DNA from: an uncultured Armatimonadota bacterium
Lineage (GTDB): Bacteria > Armatimonadota > Fimbriimonadia > Fimbriimonadales > Fimbriimonadaceae
Length of the DNA: 64,000 nt
Assembly: GCA_903927345.1 (NCBI GenBank)
Contig: CAIYMO010000021.1
Coordinates: 1-64,000 of the forward strand
Direction of reading: 5' to 3'
Below the pieces are notes generated by a model, which saw only the letters and a program-made list of their open reading frames with translations, did no database searches and was not told the origin of the DNA. Below, one piece after another: positions 41,132-50,525 of this stretch (position 1 is the first letter of the stretch; each line of letters opens with the position of its first letter). The translations under genes and the position numbers were made by a program.

Positions 41132-42946
41132 TTACTTCTTGATGAACTTCTTCTTGCTCTTGTCGAAGCCTTGCTCGACCTTCTTGCTGTCAAAGTGCCA
41201 GACTGGCGAACCGGAGCGCTGATAGAAGCACTGGTAGCTGGAGAGGAGCGATGCAACGAGTCGTCGCGAGGTGCGTCGAGCAACGTTGATCTCAGCGAGA
41301 ACGGTGAGGTAGTCGGCGCCCTTTGGCCAGTGGCTCATCACTTGGATGAGGAGGTCAAGAGTGCTCTTTCCTTCGAACTCGGCTCCGAGGGTTCGGAGTT
41401 CTTCCATTCGCTGGGTGCTGATGTAGACGACTGGGTCTGGCTGATCCAAGTAAGCGAACTCGAAGACGTTTGGCTCAGGAGTCTTGGTGAGCGTGTAGAC
41501 CGCTCCGCTTTCTACGGATTGGTCGAGCCACCAGTCAATGAGACCGTACATGAGTCGTGCTTCTTGGTTGATCCAAACTTGAAGCTCTCGACCTGCTGGG
41601 TCGATGAAGATTGCTTCTTGAATCTTTGGCGCATCGTCGATCCAACCTGTTGGGAATTGTGCCAACGGGAAGGTGCCGAGTTCGCGGTGGATCGACTTGA
41701 GAACGAGTCGGATGCTCTCTGGTTGAGTTTTGAGGGCTGGCTGTGGATCCTCGTCGAGGACGTCCAGAGCAAGCGGGTGCTGGAGAAGCTTTCGGAGCGA
41801 GGTGTTAAGACCTTCGTCGGTGAGCTCAACGTCAACTTCTTCGCCTTCCGCATCCACGACGCCAGAAGCGACGAATTGGAATGGCTCAGGAACTTCGTTG
41901 ATGTAGTCGGGGTGCTGACCGGCCTTTTGGAATCGATCTCCACCAACCCACGCCACGGAGGAATCGGCCTTGAGGGCGTTCATCACGTTGACCATGTCGT
42001 CTGGGAAGGTCTTGGTTCCTGGGGTGATTTCGAAGAACTCTTCGAGCATCTTGGTCGCGGTGACCGATGCTTCGGAAGACTTGACCTTGTTGATGAGCTT
42101 GGCGATATCTTCTGGTTTGAGCTCGATTGGGGCAGCGTCGTCTACGTCGATAGACGGGGTGAGCCTCAGAGCGAGTTTGAGGGCGGTTGAGATCAGGCCC
42201 TTTGCTTCGTCAGCGTTAAGGAAGGTTCCATCGCTGTTGTAGACGTATCCCGGAACCGCGAAGAGCTCCTTGAAGAGGTCTCCAGCGTGGTAGTGAAGGA
42301 CTGAACGAGGATCGTCGTTGTTCAGCTTGCTGTAGGCGTAAGCAAGAATTTCCTTGAGGTTAATCGGTGAGTGCTTGAGAGCAGCTGTCGCCCATTCGGC
42401 AGAATTGAAGTCGACATCCTTGAGCTTGTCTGAGATCGCGGCGAACTCTTCTGGAGTGATGCCGTTGATGGCAAGAGCGCGTGAAAGAACTTCGTCGTGA
42501 GCAATGAAGCCCCACTTTACGAGGGCGACCGAGTTGTCGCCGAGAAGGGCGAACGATCCGTCTCGGGCTACGAGTCGTCGAACGACTGCATCTTCAACTT
42601 CAACGGAGGTGTGTCGGATTCGCGCAACTTCTTCGATAAGCGTGTCGAGAGAAACTGGAGCACCGAACGAATCGAGCACAGCTCGGATAATCTCGGAGAC
42701 TGGGCGACCTTCGGCGGTTAGTCGGGATGCAGGAATCCAGCGTCGCTCGTGGTAAGCAAAAACGTCTGAGTTGGAGGACATCAACGAGCGGACTGCGGCA
42801 AGGCCAATTCCGGAGTCAGCGAGCTTGTCGGCGAGTTCGCCAAGCTTGACGGCGGCTTCCATCTCGGTGAGCTTTTCTAGGATCAAGCGATCTGCGTAGA
42901 GTCGTGCGGTTGCTTCTTCAGGTTTCAATACGGTCGGCTTTGCCAA
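41132..42946 (-). CDS. 604-residue protein, unknown, with helical domains
   Basis: A large soluble protein with no signal peptide and no family I can name. The first ~170 residues hold winged-helix-like text ([27 protein letters not shown], then [29 protein letters not shown] with [20 protein letters not shown]), similar in layout to HB1/ASXL-type helix-turn-helix modules. The C-terminal part is mixed alpha/beta and ends in a Lys-rich tail (KSKKKFIKK). The start is TTG with a GGAG Shine-Dalgarno six bases upstream, one of the few good ones here. Confidence 0.8.
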   Translation of the reverse strand: MAKPTVLKPEEATARLYADRLILEKLTEMEAAVKLGELADKLADSGIGLAAVRSLMSSNSDVFAYHERRWIPASRLTAEGRPVSEIIRAVLDSFGAPVSLDTLIEEVARIRHTSVEVEDAVVRRLVARDGSFALLGDNSVALVKWGFIAHDEVLSRALAINGITPEEFAAISDKLKDVDFNSAEWATAALKHSPINLKEILAYAYSKLNNDDPRSVLHYHAGDLFKELFAVPGYVYNSDGTFLNADEAKGLISTALKLALRLTPSIDVDDAAPIELKPEDIAKLINKVKSSEASVTATKMLEEFFEITPGTKTFPDDMVNVMNALKADSSVAWVGGDRFQKAGQHPDYINEVPEPFQFVASGVVDAEGEEVDVELTDEGLNTSLRKLLQHPLALDVLDEDPQPALKTQPESIRLVLKSIHRELGTFPLAQFPTGWIDDAPKIQEAIFIDPAGRELQVWINQEARLMYGLIDWWLDQSVESGAVYTLTKTPEPNVFEFAYLDQPDPVVYISTQRMEELRTLGAEFEGKSTLDLLIQVMSHWPKGADYLTVLAEINVARRTSRRLVASLLSSYQCFYQRSGSPVWHFDSKKVEQGFDKSKKKFIKK

Positions 42947-43081
42947 GGGTCGCTCCAGGTGCGCCCAGACACACGGGCGCGAACCTTAATCATGGCATAT
43001 TGGAGCAACTTTTTGCCACTTTCAAACGTCGCGAGGTGTCTTGCGGGAACACGCACCGTTTTTGGTGCGTTTGACCGTAAT

Positions 43082-43759
43082 ATGTTTGTTGTGCGTCGCG
43101 CCTTTACATTGATCGAGTTGCTTGTGGTGATTGCGATCATCGCTATTCTCGCGGCGATCATCTTCCCAGTTTTTGCACGCGCCAAGGCCGCGGCAAAGCA
43201 GTCGGTTTGTATTAGCAATCTAAAGCAAATCGGATCCGCACATGCGTTGTACATGGCGGATCATGACGACTTATTCCCGTTCGCCGTGGATGCTAGCGAC
43301 AAGTATCGTCCAAACATTTGGGACGGTCAACCCGAGTTTCAGGCGCTGATCGCGGCGATGCCAGAGATGCATGAAGTTCTGATGCCGTACAGCAAAAGCA
43401 AAGAGATTTTCCGCTGTCCAGCCGATCAGGGCACCAAGGTGCTCGACAACCATTTTCCTGACGTTTTTGTGACGAACCCCTCGCTGTTTGGGATGTACAA
43501 GAGCAGTTATCTCTTCCGAACTGAGATCGCTTTTAACCACCATTCCCAAACATCGCTCCAGACTCCGGCCGAGATCAACATGATGTTCGACGCGGCTGGT
43601 CACTGGCACGGGGTGGGGCGAGCTTTGGAAGCTAATGACGACGGAAATACGTTCTTCGGGCTGACTCGCGACTACCGATATGTCACATTGTTTGCAGACT
43701 TCCATGCGAAGTCTCTTTCCCGGGGTGCTTACGATCAGGCCTGGGCCAAACCTTTATGA
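43082..43759 (+). CDS. type II secretion/pilin-like protein (DUF1559-like pseudopilin)
   Basis: A 225-residue pseudopilin. The start is placed at ATG 43082 so that the prepilin leader MFVVRRA precedes the cleavage site and the [24 protein letters not shown] helix. [22 protein letters not shown] segment and a C-terminal [12 protein letters not shown] resemble the H-X9-DG group common in planctomycetes and Armatimonadota. The longer open frame upstream is not used. Its stop overlaps the next ATG (ATGA). Confidence 0.88.
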   Translation: MFVVRRAFTLIELLVVIAIIAILAAIIFPVFARAKAAAKQSVCISNLKQIGSAHALYMADHDDLFPFAVDASDKYRPNIWDGQPEFQALIAAMPEMHEVLMPYSKSKEIFRCPADQGTKVLDNHFPDVFVTNPSLFGMYKSSYLFRTEIAFNHHSQTSLQTPAEINMMFDAAGHWHGVGRALEANDDGNTFFGLTRDYRYVTLFADFHAKSLSRGAYDQAWAKPL

Positions 43760-43974
43760 AAGAAATTCCAATATGGAGTGAGTTCATCACTCTCGGTCAA
43801 CTGCTTAAACTCGCCAACGTCATCTCTAACGGCGCAGAGGCAAAGGGCTATCTTGCCGAAGTTGTCCCGTTGGTCAACGGCGAAGAAGATAATCGACGGG
43901 GCAGAAAGCTGTATCCCGGAGACCGAGTTGAGTTGCCGGACGGTCAAGGATTTTCAATCGCTCGACAAGAGTAG
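43756..43974 (+). CDS. YaaA-type S4 RNA-binding protein
   Basis: A 72-residue protein with one S4 fold: [52 protein letters not shown]. This is the YaaA/YbcJ class, which often lies next to dnaN-recF in other bacteria; here it is coupled to a pseudopilin gene. It is predicted to bind RNA; its role is unknown. Confidence 0.85.
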   Translation: MKEIPIWSEFITLGQLLKLANVISNGAEAKGYLAEVVPLVNGEEDNRRGRKLYPGDRVELPDGQGFSIARQE

Positions 43975-43994
43975 CGACCGACTCAAAACCCAAA

Positions 43995-44035
43995 TCAAAG
44001 CGTCACTCTCAAACTATTTGAGAGTGACGCTTTGA
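43995..44035. terminator. 19-bp perfect palindromic terminator
   Basis: tcaaagcgtcactctcaaa and its exact complement are separated by cta (arms 43995-44013 and 44017-44035), between convergent genes. T-rich on both sides; likely works in both directions. Confidence 0.88.
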
Positions 44036-44037
44036 CT

Positions 44038-45207
44038 TTATCGTAGTGCAACGAGTGCTTGAGCGATGTCGGCTTGAAGGTCTTCGGCGTCCTCGAGCCC
44101 GCAGAAGAGGCGAATGAACCAGCGTGGAGAGTCGTAGTCGCACGGCTTAACGTGCGAAGCGACCACGAGGCTCTCGAAGCCACCCCAAGAGATTCCACGT
44201 CCGAAGAGTTGGAGACGGTTGCAGAAGTCCATGACCTTCGCCTTGTCATCCTGCTTGGTTTCAAACGAGAACAGGCCTGAGGTGCCCTTCATCATCGACT
44301 TGACGAGATCGCGCTGTGCGTAACTCTCCAGACCAAGGTGGTGGACAACCTTGATTTCTGGTTCTTGCTCGAGCCACCCAGCAATGTGGTTTGCCGTTGC
44401 TTCGTGTTGCTTCAATCTCAGTTTGAGAGTTCGTGAACCTTGGGTGAACAGCCAGGATTGGAACGGGCCTAGAAGTGATCCCATCATGACGACTTCGCTG
44501 CGGATGAGCTTATCGATGTAGGCTGCTGAACCGATGACCGCGCCACCGGTGGCGTTGCTATGACCGCCGTAGTACTTGGTGAGCGAGTGAATGACAACAT
44601 CAACGCCGAGATCTAGCGGTCGCATGTGGATCGGAGTGTTATAGGTGCTGTCGATCATCGTTGTAATGCCCCGCTCTCGCGCGAACTTCGTGATCGCCGA
44701 GATGTCCTGGACTCGGAACGTAAGTGAGGTTGGACTTTCGAGGTAGATCAGGGTGGTGTTGTCTCGGCAAGCGTCGATGACGGCTTGAGTATCGCGTCCA
44801 TCGACCATGGTGCATTCAACGCCGAACCGGGCCAGGTACGTGTTGAGAAGTCCGTTTGCAGGACCATAGATGCCGTCGACGGCGACGACGTGGGCGCCTT
44901 GCTTGACCGCGCTCATGATTGCGACGGAAACCGCCGTCATGCCAGCCGCGAAGACTTTACACTTTTCACCGCCTTCAAAATGCGCGAGTTTGGTTTCGAG
45001 CAGGTCGAGAGTAGGGTTGCTAACTCTGCTGTAGTGGTGGGGTGGTCCGCCCGGGTTGTTGTACATGGTGTCCAACAACTCCTCCATCGTTGGAAATACG
45101 AACAGCGAGTTTTGATAAATCGGGGGGATTACGGCTCCGAGGTGCTTTTCATCCTCGCCGAAATGTGCGAGGTCAGTGCTGAAGCCGAATGATCCGTTAG
45201 CGGACAT
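44038..45207 (-). CDS. PLP-dependent transsulfuration enzyme (cystathionine beta-lyase type)
   Basis: A 389-residue Cys/Met metabolism PLP enzyme. Lys211 (DVVIHSLTKYYGGHSNATGG) binds PLP, Asp186 is in TTMIDSTYNTP, and YSRVSNPTLDLLETKLAHFEGG is typical. It could be cystathionine beta- or gamma-lyase, gamma-synthase or O-acetylhomoserine sulfhydrylase; sequence alone does not decide. The ATG is seven bases after CATAAT (45220-45215), leaving no room for a SAM riboswitch. Confidence 0.9.
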   Translation of the reverse strand: MSANGSFGFSTDLAHFGEDEKHLGAVIPPIYQNSLFVFPTMEELLDTMYNNPGGPPHHYSRVSNPTLDLLETKLAHFEGGEKCKVFAAGMTAVSVAIMSAVKQGAHVVAVDGIYGPANGLLNTYLARFGVECTMVDGRDTQAVIDACRDNTTLIYLESPTSLTFRVQDISAITKFARERGITTMIDSTYNTPIHMRPLDLGVDVVIHSLTKYYGGHSNATGGAVIGSAAYIDKLIRSEVVMMGSLLGPFQSWLFTQGSRTLKLRLKQHEATANHIAGWLEQEPEIKVVHHLGLESYAQRDLVKSMMKGTSGLFSFETKQDDKAKVMDFCNRLQLFGRGISWGGFESLVVASHVKPCDYDSPRWFIRLFCGLEDAEDLQADIAQALVALR

Positions 45208-45274
45208 GCAAGAGATTATGAAGGATTAGAACCCTTGCATGTCGCTAAGGCGTGGAGAACAAACGATTGCTTGT

Positions 45275-45742
45275 TTAGCGAGGAAGTCCGGGGAACATTT
45301 CTGAGGAGATTCCGCCGGGAACGACTTTCCATCGTCCGCCTTCCTTTTCCATGGGAAGCTCGTATTTTTCGTCGTAGGAGCTACCGCTTGCGAGGTTACG
45401 CATGATCTGTAGTGTTACCGAAGCTGAGTCTTCGCTGGATTTGCGCGACCCGACGATCCGCCAACTGAAGGTGTAGTACTTGCCAGCCGTATTGACGCAG
45501 AAGTCCCAGTCTTTGCGCAGATTCTCGCGTGAGGATTCCAATTCTGCGGGATCGGTTTTTCCGATATAGCTGAGTTCCGTCAGCTTTTCGGGGTTATGTT
45601 TCGCAAGCGCAGACATGAATTGTGCGGCGACTGATGCCGGCTCTTCTTTGGCGAGAGCAAACGCACCGATGACTAATACGAGCATCAGAACTAGTCCGAG
45701 CAACAGGTAATTGATGGCACCACGAATTCGCATTTCTTTCAT
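45275..45742 (-). CDS. membrane-anchored protein, unknown
   Basis: A 155-residue protein: MKEMRIRGAINYLLLGLVLMLVLVIGAFALA anchor, then a soluble domain of the NTF2/DUF4878-like style (EEPASVAAQFMSALAKHNPEKLTELSYI and later SVTLQIMRNLASGSSYDEKYELPMEKEGGRWKVVPGG). The start is put at 45742, five bases after the upstream gene's stop; the longer frame runs into that gene. Confidence 0.72.
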   Translation of the reverse strand: MKEMRIRGAINYLLLGLVLMLVLVIGAFALAKEEPASVAAQFMSALAKHNPEKLTELSYIGKTDPAELESSRENLRKDWDFCVNTAGKYYTFSWRIVGSRKSSEDSASVTLQIMRNLASGSSYDEKYELPMEKEGGRWKVVPGGISSEMFPGLPR

Positions 45743-45747
45743 TAAAC

Positions 45748-46221
45748 CTAATTCAAAAAGTTGGCTTGGATTGTTTTCGTCGCGTTCAGTTTCCATTGTC
45801 GCGAGCCGCTGGGCTTTTCGACGACGTAAACGATGGGATAACGCTGCCCATTCTCGTGCGAATAGACCACTGCAACCCTGACTTCCCGAGGGAACCGATC
45901 CATTTTGGCAAGGCTGTAACGGGCCGAGTTTCTGAACTCGGTGTACAGGCCATTGATGGCTCTCATGGCATTCGGGTTGCCATTAAGATCGCGCGGTGAT
46001 TCACCCGGATCCTCAACCATCAGGGAGCGGATCTCTGCCCAGCGTTGAGCAGAGATTCCTTTTCCTGAGAGCTGCTCCTCATACATTGCCTTTACAGCAG
46101 TGTGAAGCGACCTGACTGTGCTTTCTGGACCGTAGTTTCGTAAAGTCGCAAACGTCCCTCCAACTACTGCTGAAAGAAGTAGTGCAGGGAGGAGTGAGGC
46201 TTTAGGCACAGTGAACTGCAT
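45748..46221 (-). CDS. secreted or membrane-anchored protein, unknown
   Basis: A 157-residue protein with an N-terminal hydrophobic segment (LLPALLLSAVVGGTFATL). The soluble part (VRSLHTAVKAMYEEQLSGKGISAQRW, then VAVVYSHENGQRYPIVYVVEK and WKLNATKTIQ) has the same kind of layout as the protein encoded just downstream, so the two may be distant paralogues in one operon. Confidence 0.7.
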   Translation of the reverse strand: MQFTVPKASLLPALLLSAVVGGTFATLRNYGPESTVRSLHTAVKAMYEEQLSGKGISAQRWAEIRSLMVEDPGESPRDLNGNPNAMRAINGLYTEFRNSARYSLAKMDRFPREVRVAVVYSHENGQRYPIVYVVEKPSGSRQWKLNATKTIQANFLN

Positions 46222-46326
46222 CGAGCTGTGTTCAGATTACCAATCTCTGAACATTTCAAATTCAACGTCGTTTCTTGGCTCAAGGATTCCAAAAACATCC
46301 TAAAATAGGACAAGGTTGTAAATTAA

Positions 46327-47559
46327 ATGAGCGATTTCTTAAGCCGAAGAGATTTGATGAAGCACGGCGGCATGATTGCCGTCGGTTTGGCGGCCCCACG
46401 TTGGCTGTCAACAATTGCCGAGGCGGACGTCGCCCGGGTGGCTCAGGGGGGCAAGATCTCGGCTGACACTGTCCTGGTTGTTTGCCAGCTTTCAGGCGGA
46501 AACGACGGACTGAATACCGTCGTCCCTTACGCTGATTCCCTGTACTACAAGGCACGCCCAACGCTTGCTCACAAAGAAGATGCGGTACTGAAGATTAATG
46601 AACAGCTCGGCTTCCACCCCAACATGAAAGGGGTTCATGGTCTTTACAAGCAGGGCAAGGTCGCGGTCATCCAGAACGTCGGGTACCCAAAGCCAAACCG
46701 TTCGCACTTTAAGTCAATGGACATCTGGCAGTCGGCATCGCCCGACGACAAGCTGAAGCATGGCTGGCTTGGTCGCCATGTTGATAACAAGCTGAAGGCC
46801 GGTGCGGTCAACCCAGTCATGACGCTAGGTCTCTCGACCGAAAAGCCACTCGCACTTGCCGGTGAGAAGGCGTCTATTCCGTGCTTTGCTTCTTTGGCAG
46901 ACGTTCAGAACATGCTTGGTGATAAAGACTCGGAGCGAATGCTTCGAGAGATTCAAGGTACCGACGCGATGATGGACTCTCCAACGCGTGTCGTGCAGCA
47001 AGCGAACAAGTCCGCTTTGGACGCCATGTCCGTCCTCTCCAAGCAGCTTTCGACGTTTACACCTAAGCAAACCTACGGCGACGACGCGTTTGGTAAAGGG
47101 TTCAAACAGATTTCTCAGCTGATCGGAGCTTCGCCAGCGACCCGAGTTGTGTACTTCTCGGCTGGTGGTTTTGATACCCACGCACGTCAGATTGATGCTC
47201 ACGGCAAGCTGATGGAGAACTTCAGCAATGCGGTCACGGCGTTCCAGTCGGAAATGGAAGCAATTGGCAAGGCGGATAAGGTCATCGTGCTCGTCTTCTC
47301 CGAGTTTGGACGTCGAGTCAATGAGAACGCTTCGCAGGGAACCGACCACGGGGCGGCTTCGTCGATGTTCGTCATAGGATCGAAGGTTAAGGGCGGCGTA
47401 TACGGCGGCTCACCAAATCTTACAGATCTTCAGGATGGCGACTTGAAGTACAAGATCGACTTCCGAGAAGTGTATGCAGCAGCCCTGGACAACTGGATGG
47501 GAGGCGATAGCGAAATCGTTCTTGGTCAAAAGTTCGCACCGCTTGGTCTGATCAAGTAG
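46327..47559 (+). CDS. DUF1501 protein with Tat signal
   Basis: A 410-residue exported protein. The N terminus has a twin-arginine motif (SRRDLMKHGG) and hydrophobic region. DUF1501 core: LVVCQLSGGNDGLNTVVPYAD, YFSAGGFDTHARQ and VLVFSEFGRRVNENASQGTDHGAASSMFVIG, features of the alkaline-phosphatase-like fold. These genes are usually paired with DUF1800; here the partner is 1.1 kb away on the other strand. A strong terminator follows. Confidence 0.9.
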   Translation: MSDFLSRRDLMKHGGMIAVGLAAPRWLSTIAEADVARVAQGGKISADTVLVVCQLSGGNDGLNTVVPYADSLYYKARPTLAHKEDAVLKINEQLGFHPNMKGVHGLYKQGKVAVIQNVGYPKPNRSHFKSMDIWQSASPDDKLKHGWLGRHVDNKLKAGAVNPVMTLGLSTEKPLALAGEKASIPCFASLADVQNMLGDKDSERMLREIQGTDAMMDSPTRVVQQANKSALDAMSVLSKQLSTFTPKQTYGDDAFGKGFKQISQLIGASPATRVVYFSAGGFDTHARQIDAHGKLMENFSNAVTAFQSEMEAIGKADKVIVLVFSEFGRRVNENASQGTDHGAASSMFVIGSKVKGGVYGGSPNLTDLQDGDLKYKIDFREVYAAALDNWMGGDSEIVLGQKFAPLGLIK

Positions 47560-47576
47560 CGTGCCTCAATCAAACG

Positions 47577-47613
47577 AAAAGCTCTCCTTGCGAAAACAAG
47601 GAGAGCTTTTTTG
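47577..47613 (+). terminator. terminator of the DUF1501 gene
   Basis: gctctccttg-cgaaaa-caaggagagc stem with AAAA before and TTTTTT after. Confidence 0.93.
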
Positions 47614-47679
47614 TTGCTTAAGCTGGAACGCCGCGAGTTTAAAGGAAGGATCTTGGAAGATCGAAAACTCCGGGGAATT

Positions 47680-47753
<74 letters not shown>

Positions 47754-47764
47754 TTAGGACATCT

Positions 47765-47770
47765 ATTATA
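47765..47770 (-). promoter_or_regulatory. -10 box of tRNA-Gly
   Basis: Perfect TATAAT on the minus strand, 11 bases before the tRNA 5' end. A 9-bp inverted repeat (CATCAAGAA/TTCTTGATG, 47777-47797) at the esterase stop may end the upstream transcript. Confidence 0.6.
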
Positions 47771-47778
47771 CCCAAACA

Positions 47779-48627
47779 TCAAGAAAGATTCTTGATGTGC
47801 CAATCCAGGATTTGGTTGAGCTGAGGCACCATGTCTTTCCAGCCGTGGCCCTCGCCCGGGACGACGATGAGATTATTCATCACGCCAAGCTCATTCAGTT
47901 TTGACTGGAAGAATCGGCTCTGCTGAATTGGAACGAGCAAATCCTTGTCGCCGTGAATGAGCAGGGTTGGTGGCATCTTCGCGGTGAGGTAGGTCATTGG
48001 GCTGAATTGTTTACCGACTGCTGAGAGCTTTTCCTCACCCGCCTTTAGGTCGATGTTAAAGGTCGCACCGTAGGCATTGACTAGGAGCGGGTTCTTGAAT
48101 GCGGCGACACCTTCCTTACCCCAGTTCATGAAGTCTGTCGGTGGATAGAAGACTGCGACGGATTGAACTTCGCTTGAAGTTTTAAGCAGTGCATCTGGGC
48201 CAACCGGAACTCCTCCTTGTGTGCCGATCATCAGCGAGAGGTGTCCGCCAGCGCTGCCGCCAGAAACTCCGAACTTGTTTGGCTGAACGCCCCACTGCTT
48301 TGCGTTCACGCGGATGTCCTTTACGGCTCGGTGAACCTGCTCAAGAATCTCGCCCATTTTGTAACGAGGCTGAGCACCGTGGACGACTTGGAACAGGGTC
48401 ACGCCCTTTGAACAGGCTAGCTCCGCCATTTGGACGTTAATGCTGTTGTGATCGCTGACCCAACCGCCGCTGACCATCCAAATCACGGCGATGCCGTTGG
48501 GCTTTTGAGGCTTAAACACATCGTATGTGAACGCCGCGCCGCCTTGCTTAAAGTAAATATGGTCGGCTACGCGCTCCTTGATCGAGGGACCTTGGATTGC
48601 GAGGGCTAGGGCGGCGAGAATTTGCAT
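47779..48627 (-). CDS. alpha/beta-hydrolase (BD-FAE/esterase-lipase type)
   Basis: A 282-residue protein with a short hydrophobic N terminus. The nucleophile elbow is GVSGGSAGGH with Ser125. The acid and base of the triad lie in LIHGDKDLLVP and VPGEGHGW. An HG motif (VVHG) near residue 83 would form the oxyanion hole. Typical substrates are acetylated or feruloylated polysaccharides and small esters. ATG 48627 is used; it is six bases after TAAGAT (48639-48634) and preceded by an in-frame TTG. Confidence 0.85.
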   Translation of the reverse strand: MQILAALALAIQGPSIKERVADHIYFKQGGAAFTYDVFKPQKPNGIAVIWMVSGGWVSDHNSINVQMAELACSKGVTLFQVVHGAQPRYKMGEILEQVHRAVKDIRVNAKQWGVQPNKFGVSGGSAGGHLSLMIGTQGGVPVGPDALLKTSSEVQSVAVFYPPTDFMNWGKEGVAAFKNPLLVNAYGATFNIDLKAGEEKLSAVGKQFSPMTYLTAKMPPTLLIHGDKDLLVPIQQSRFFQSKLNELGVMNNLIVVPGEGHGWKDMVPQLNQILDWHIKNLS

Positions 48628-48657
48628 CAATGCATCTTACACCGCCCTAACGTCTCG

Positions 48658-50070
48658 TTAACAGAATTGGAATTCTGGCGACCCGAAGATCAGCTTCATG
48701 ATTGAAGCGGCAACCTTGTTTGCGTTTTGAGGAGTGAGTCCCTGACCCGCCATTTCCTTCTCTGCGGCCTCCGCAAGTTTCGCTAGCTTTGCACCTTCAA
48801 GTGGTGCGTCGTAAATGCTGCAGAGCTTCTTGGCGATGCCAAACGTTGTGGGGTCTGCGGCCAACAGGTTGTAGATCGGATACTTGAGGTTCCCGCCAGC
48901 GGCTCCGCGTGCATTGCCAAGTCCCATGAGCTTGTTCGCCCATTGAATGCGTTCAACCATGGTCGCGGATGTAATCCAGTTCTCACCGGGCTTCCAGCCG
49001 GAGACATCGGGCGGGAAGAGGATCCACATTCCCATGGACTTCATGGTGACGTAAGCTCCTTGTGCGGGACCGAGAGTTGCGCGCTTCTTGTCGCCATCCG
49101 CTTCGGCGGCAATCCGAGTGCGAATGTTCTCGCCAATTCCCATAGCTCGAAGGGTGGTGACAGTGAAATCGAGTGGGTTTTTAATCAGACGGCGCACCAC
49201 TTTGGGTGAATAGAACTCTTCGCTGAGCATGATCGAGCGCAGAAGGACTTTGATGTCCAGCTTTGATTCGTAAAACGCTTTGATGAACGGCTTAAGAGTA
49301 GCCGGGGACGGATTGTCGGCAACAAACCACTTCCAAATCTTTTCGGTGATGAACTCTGCGGTTCGGGGCATGCTGCAGACGTGGGCAATGACGTCCTCTC
49401 CGGTCAGGTTTCCGGACTTACCAAGGACGGTCTTGTTTCCGTTGTCGTGCAGCACGGGTTTGAAGGCGTATTCTGCGCGACCTTTTCTGCCGCCACCGTT
49501 TTGCCTTGCAAAGCTCCATCCCGTGAATGCTCGTGCGGCTTCCTGGACATCCTTTTCTGAATAGTTGCCTACGCCAAGCGTGAAGAGCTCCATGATTTCT
49601 CGGGCGAAGTTTTCGTTTGCTTTGCCTTTGATGTTGAGCTGACCGTCAAGCCAGATCAGCATGGCAGGATCCTTCGAGACATCCGTCAGCAGTTCCTCAA
49701 ACTTGCCAAGGCCCTTGGAGACAAAGATCTCGTTTTGGGCGGCCATGAGATAAGGCTGTGTGACCTTATCGCCACTGGTGGCGAAATGGTTGTGCCAAAA
49801 ACTTGCCATCTTGTGTACAAGAGGGCGGCGAGTCATGAGCATCCAGCCCACCCACCAGCCGGCTACTTGTTGCACTTGTATGTTGCCCTTGTCGTTCTCC
49901 ATGTTCTCGACAGGGAACTCGAGTTGCTCATCGACGGCCTCGGGATTCAGGAGCTTTTCGACGGCAGATTTCCAGCCATCTTTTGCGTAGTATTCGATCT
50001 CCGCTTCACTTGCACCAAAACCAAAGCGGCGCAGCAAATGGGCAACTCTCTCTCGATCCGTTAGTGCCAT
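48658..50070 (-). CDS. DUF1800 family protein
   Basis: A 470-residue protein. DUF1800 hallmarks: LLRRFGFGASEAEI at the N terminus, MTRRPLVHKMASFWHNHFATS, ENFAREIMELFTLGVGNYSEKDVQEAARAFTGWSF and a C-terminal KSMGMWILFPPDVSGWKPGENWI. Function is unknown; it is normally encoded with DUF1501, whose gene is nearby on the other strand. The start is ATG 50070 rather than the TTG at 50109. No signal peptide is visible. Confidence 0.9.
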   Translation of the reverse strand: MALTDRERVAHLLRRFGFGASEAEIEYYAKDGWKSAVEKLLNPEAVDEQLEFPVENMENDKGNIQVQQVAGWWVGWMLMTRRPLVHKMASFWHNHFATSGDKVTQPYLMAAQNEIFVSKGLGKFEELLTDVSKDPAMLIWLDGQLNIKGKANENFAREIMELFTLGVGNYSEKDVQEAARAFTGWSFARQNGGGRKGRAEYAFKPVLHDNGNKTVLGKSGNLTGEDVIAHVCSMPRTAEFITEKIWKWFVADNPSPATLKPFIKAFYESKLDIKVLLRSIMLSEEFYSPKVVRRLIKNPLDFTVTTLRAMGIGENIRTRIAAEADGDKKRATLGPAQGAYVTMKSMGMWILFPPDVSGWKPGENWITSATMVERIQWANKLMGLGNARGAAGGNLKYPIYNLLAADPTTFGIAKKLCSIYDAPLEGAKLAKLAEAAEKEMAGQGLTPQNANKVAASIMKLIFGSPEFQFC

Positions 50071-50110
50071 GAGTGTTAGTAGAGACGTTACCGCATGCGA
50101 CTCGTTCAAA

Positions 50111-50146
50111 AAAAAAGTGGGACAACAAATGTTGTCCCACTTTTTT
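50111..50146. terminator. intrinsic terminator
   Basis: A 16-bp stem aaaaaagtgggacaac / gttgtcccactttttt with loop aaat. On the minus strand it ends the small gene at 50167-50361. Confidence 0.9.
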
Positions 50147-50166
50147 GGTCTTTTGACCTAGGTCGT

Positions 50167-50361
50167 TTAGGCTTCTTGTGCGCTGGAAGCCTTGTAGGTG
50201 GCTTCGTTCACGAACTTGAACAGCTTGGTTCCGCCGTGATTTGCAGTGAACGCGTAGCGAGTCTGCTCTCCGGTTTTGGTCTTGCGGACCATCTTGATCT
50301 TGCGGACATCTGCATCCGGTACGTCGACGTGTGAACGAGTCTTAAGATTGTAGAACTGCAT
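50167..50361 (-). CDS. 64-residue basic protein, unknown
   Basis: MQFYNLKTRSHVDVPDADVR begins this 64-residue protein, continuing with a basic middle (KIKMVRKTKTGEQTRYAFTANHGGTKLFKFV). Its size and charge recall small ribosome- or nucleic-acid-binding proteins, but I cannot name a family. It is a single-gene unit with a good promoter (50438-50465), a leader of about 70 bases and a strong terminator, which suggests steady, high expression. Confidence 0.75.
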   Translation of the reverse strand: MQFYNLKTRSHVDVPDADVRKIKMVRKTKTGEQTRYAFTANHGGTKLFKFVNEATYKASSAQEA

Positions 50362-50437
50362 TGTTTTCCCCGTTTGTCAGAGCGCTCCTCCAAGAGAAAG
50401 CTCCAACTTGTTTTAGGTTCAATTTGTTGCCAGAGAG

Positions 50438-50465
50438 AGAATATCACAATCTCTGCAAAAGTCAA
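50438..50465 (-). promoter_or_regulatory. sigma-70-type promoter of the 64-residue protein
   Basis: On the minus strand TTGACT (50465-50460), 16-base spacer, TATTCT (50443-50438). It is one of the few -35/-10 pairs in the window that match the consensus well. Confidence 0.65.
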
Positions 50466-50525
50466 GGATGTTTTTCGTCCGTTTCTGCCTCGGAGGGGTG
50501 ATTCTTTGGTAGAAACGGGCGATTT

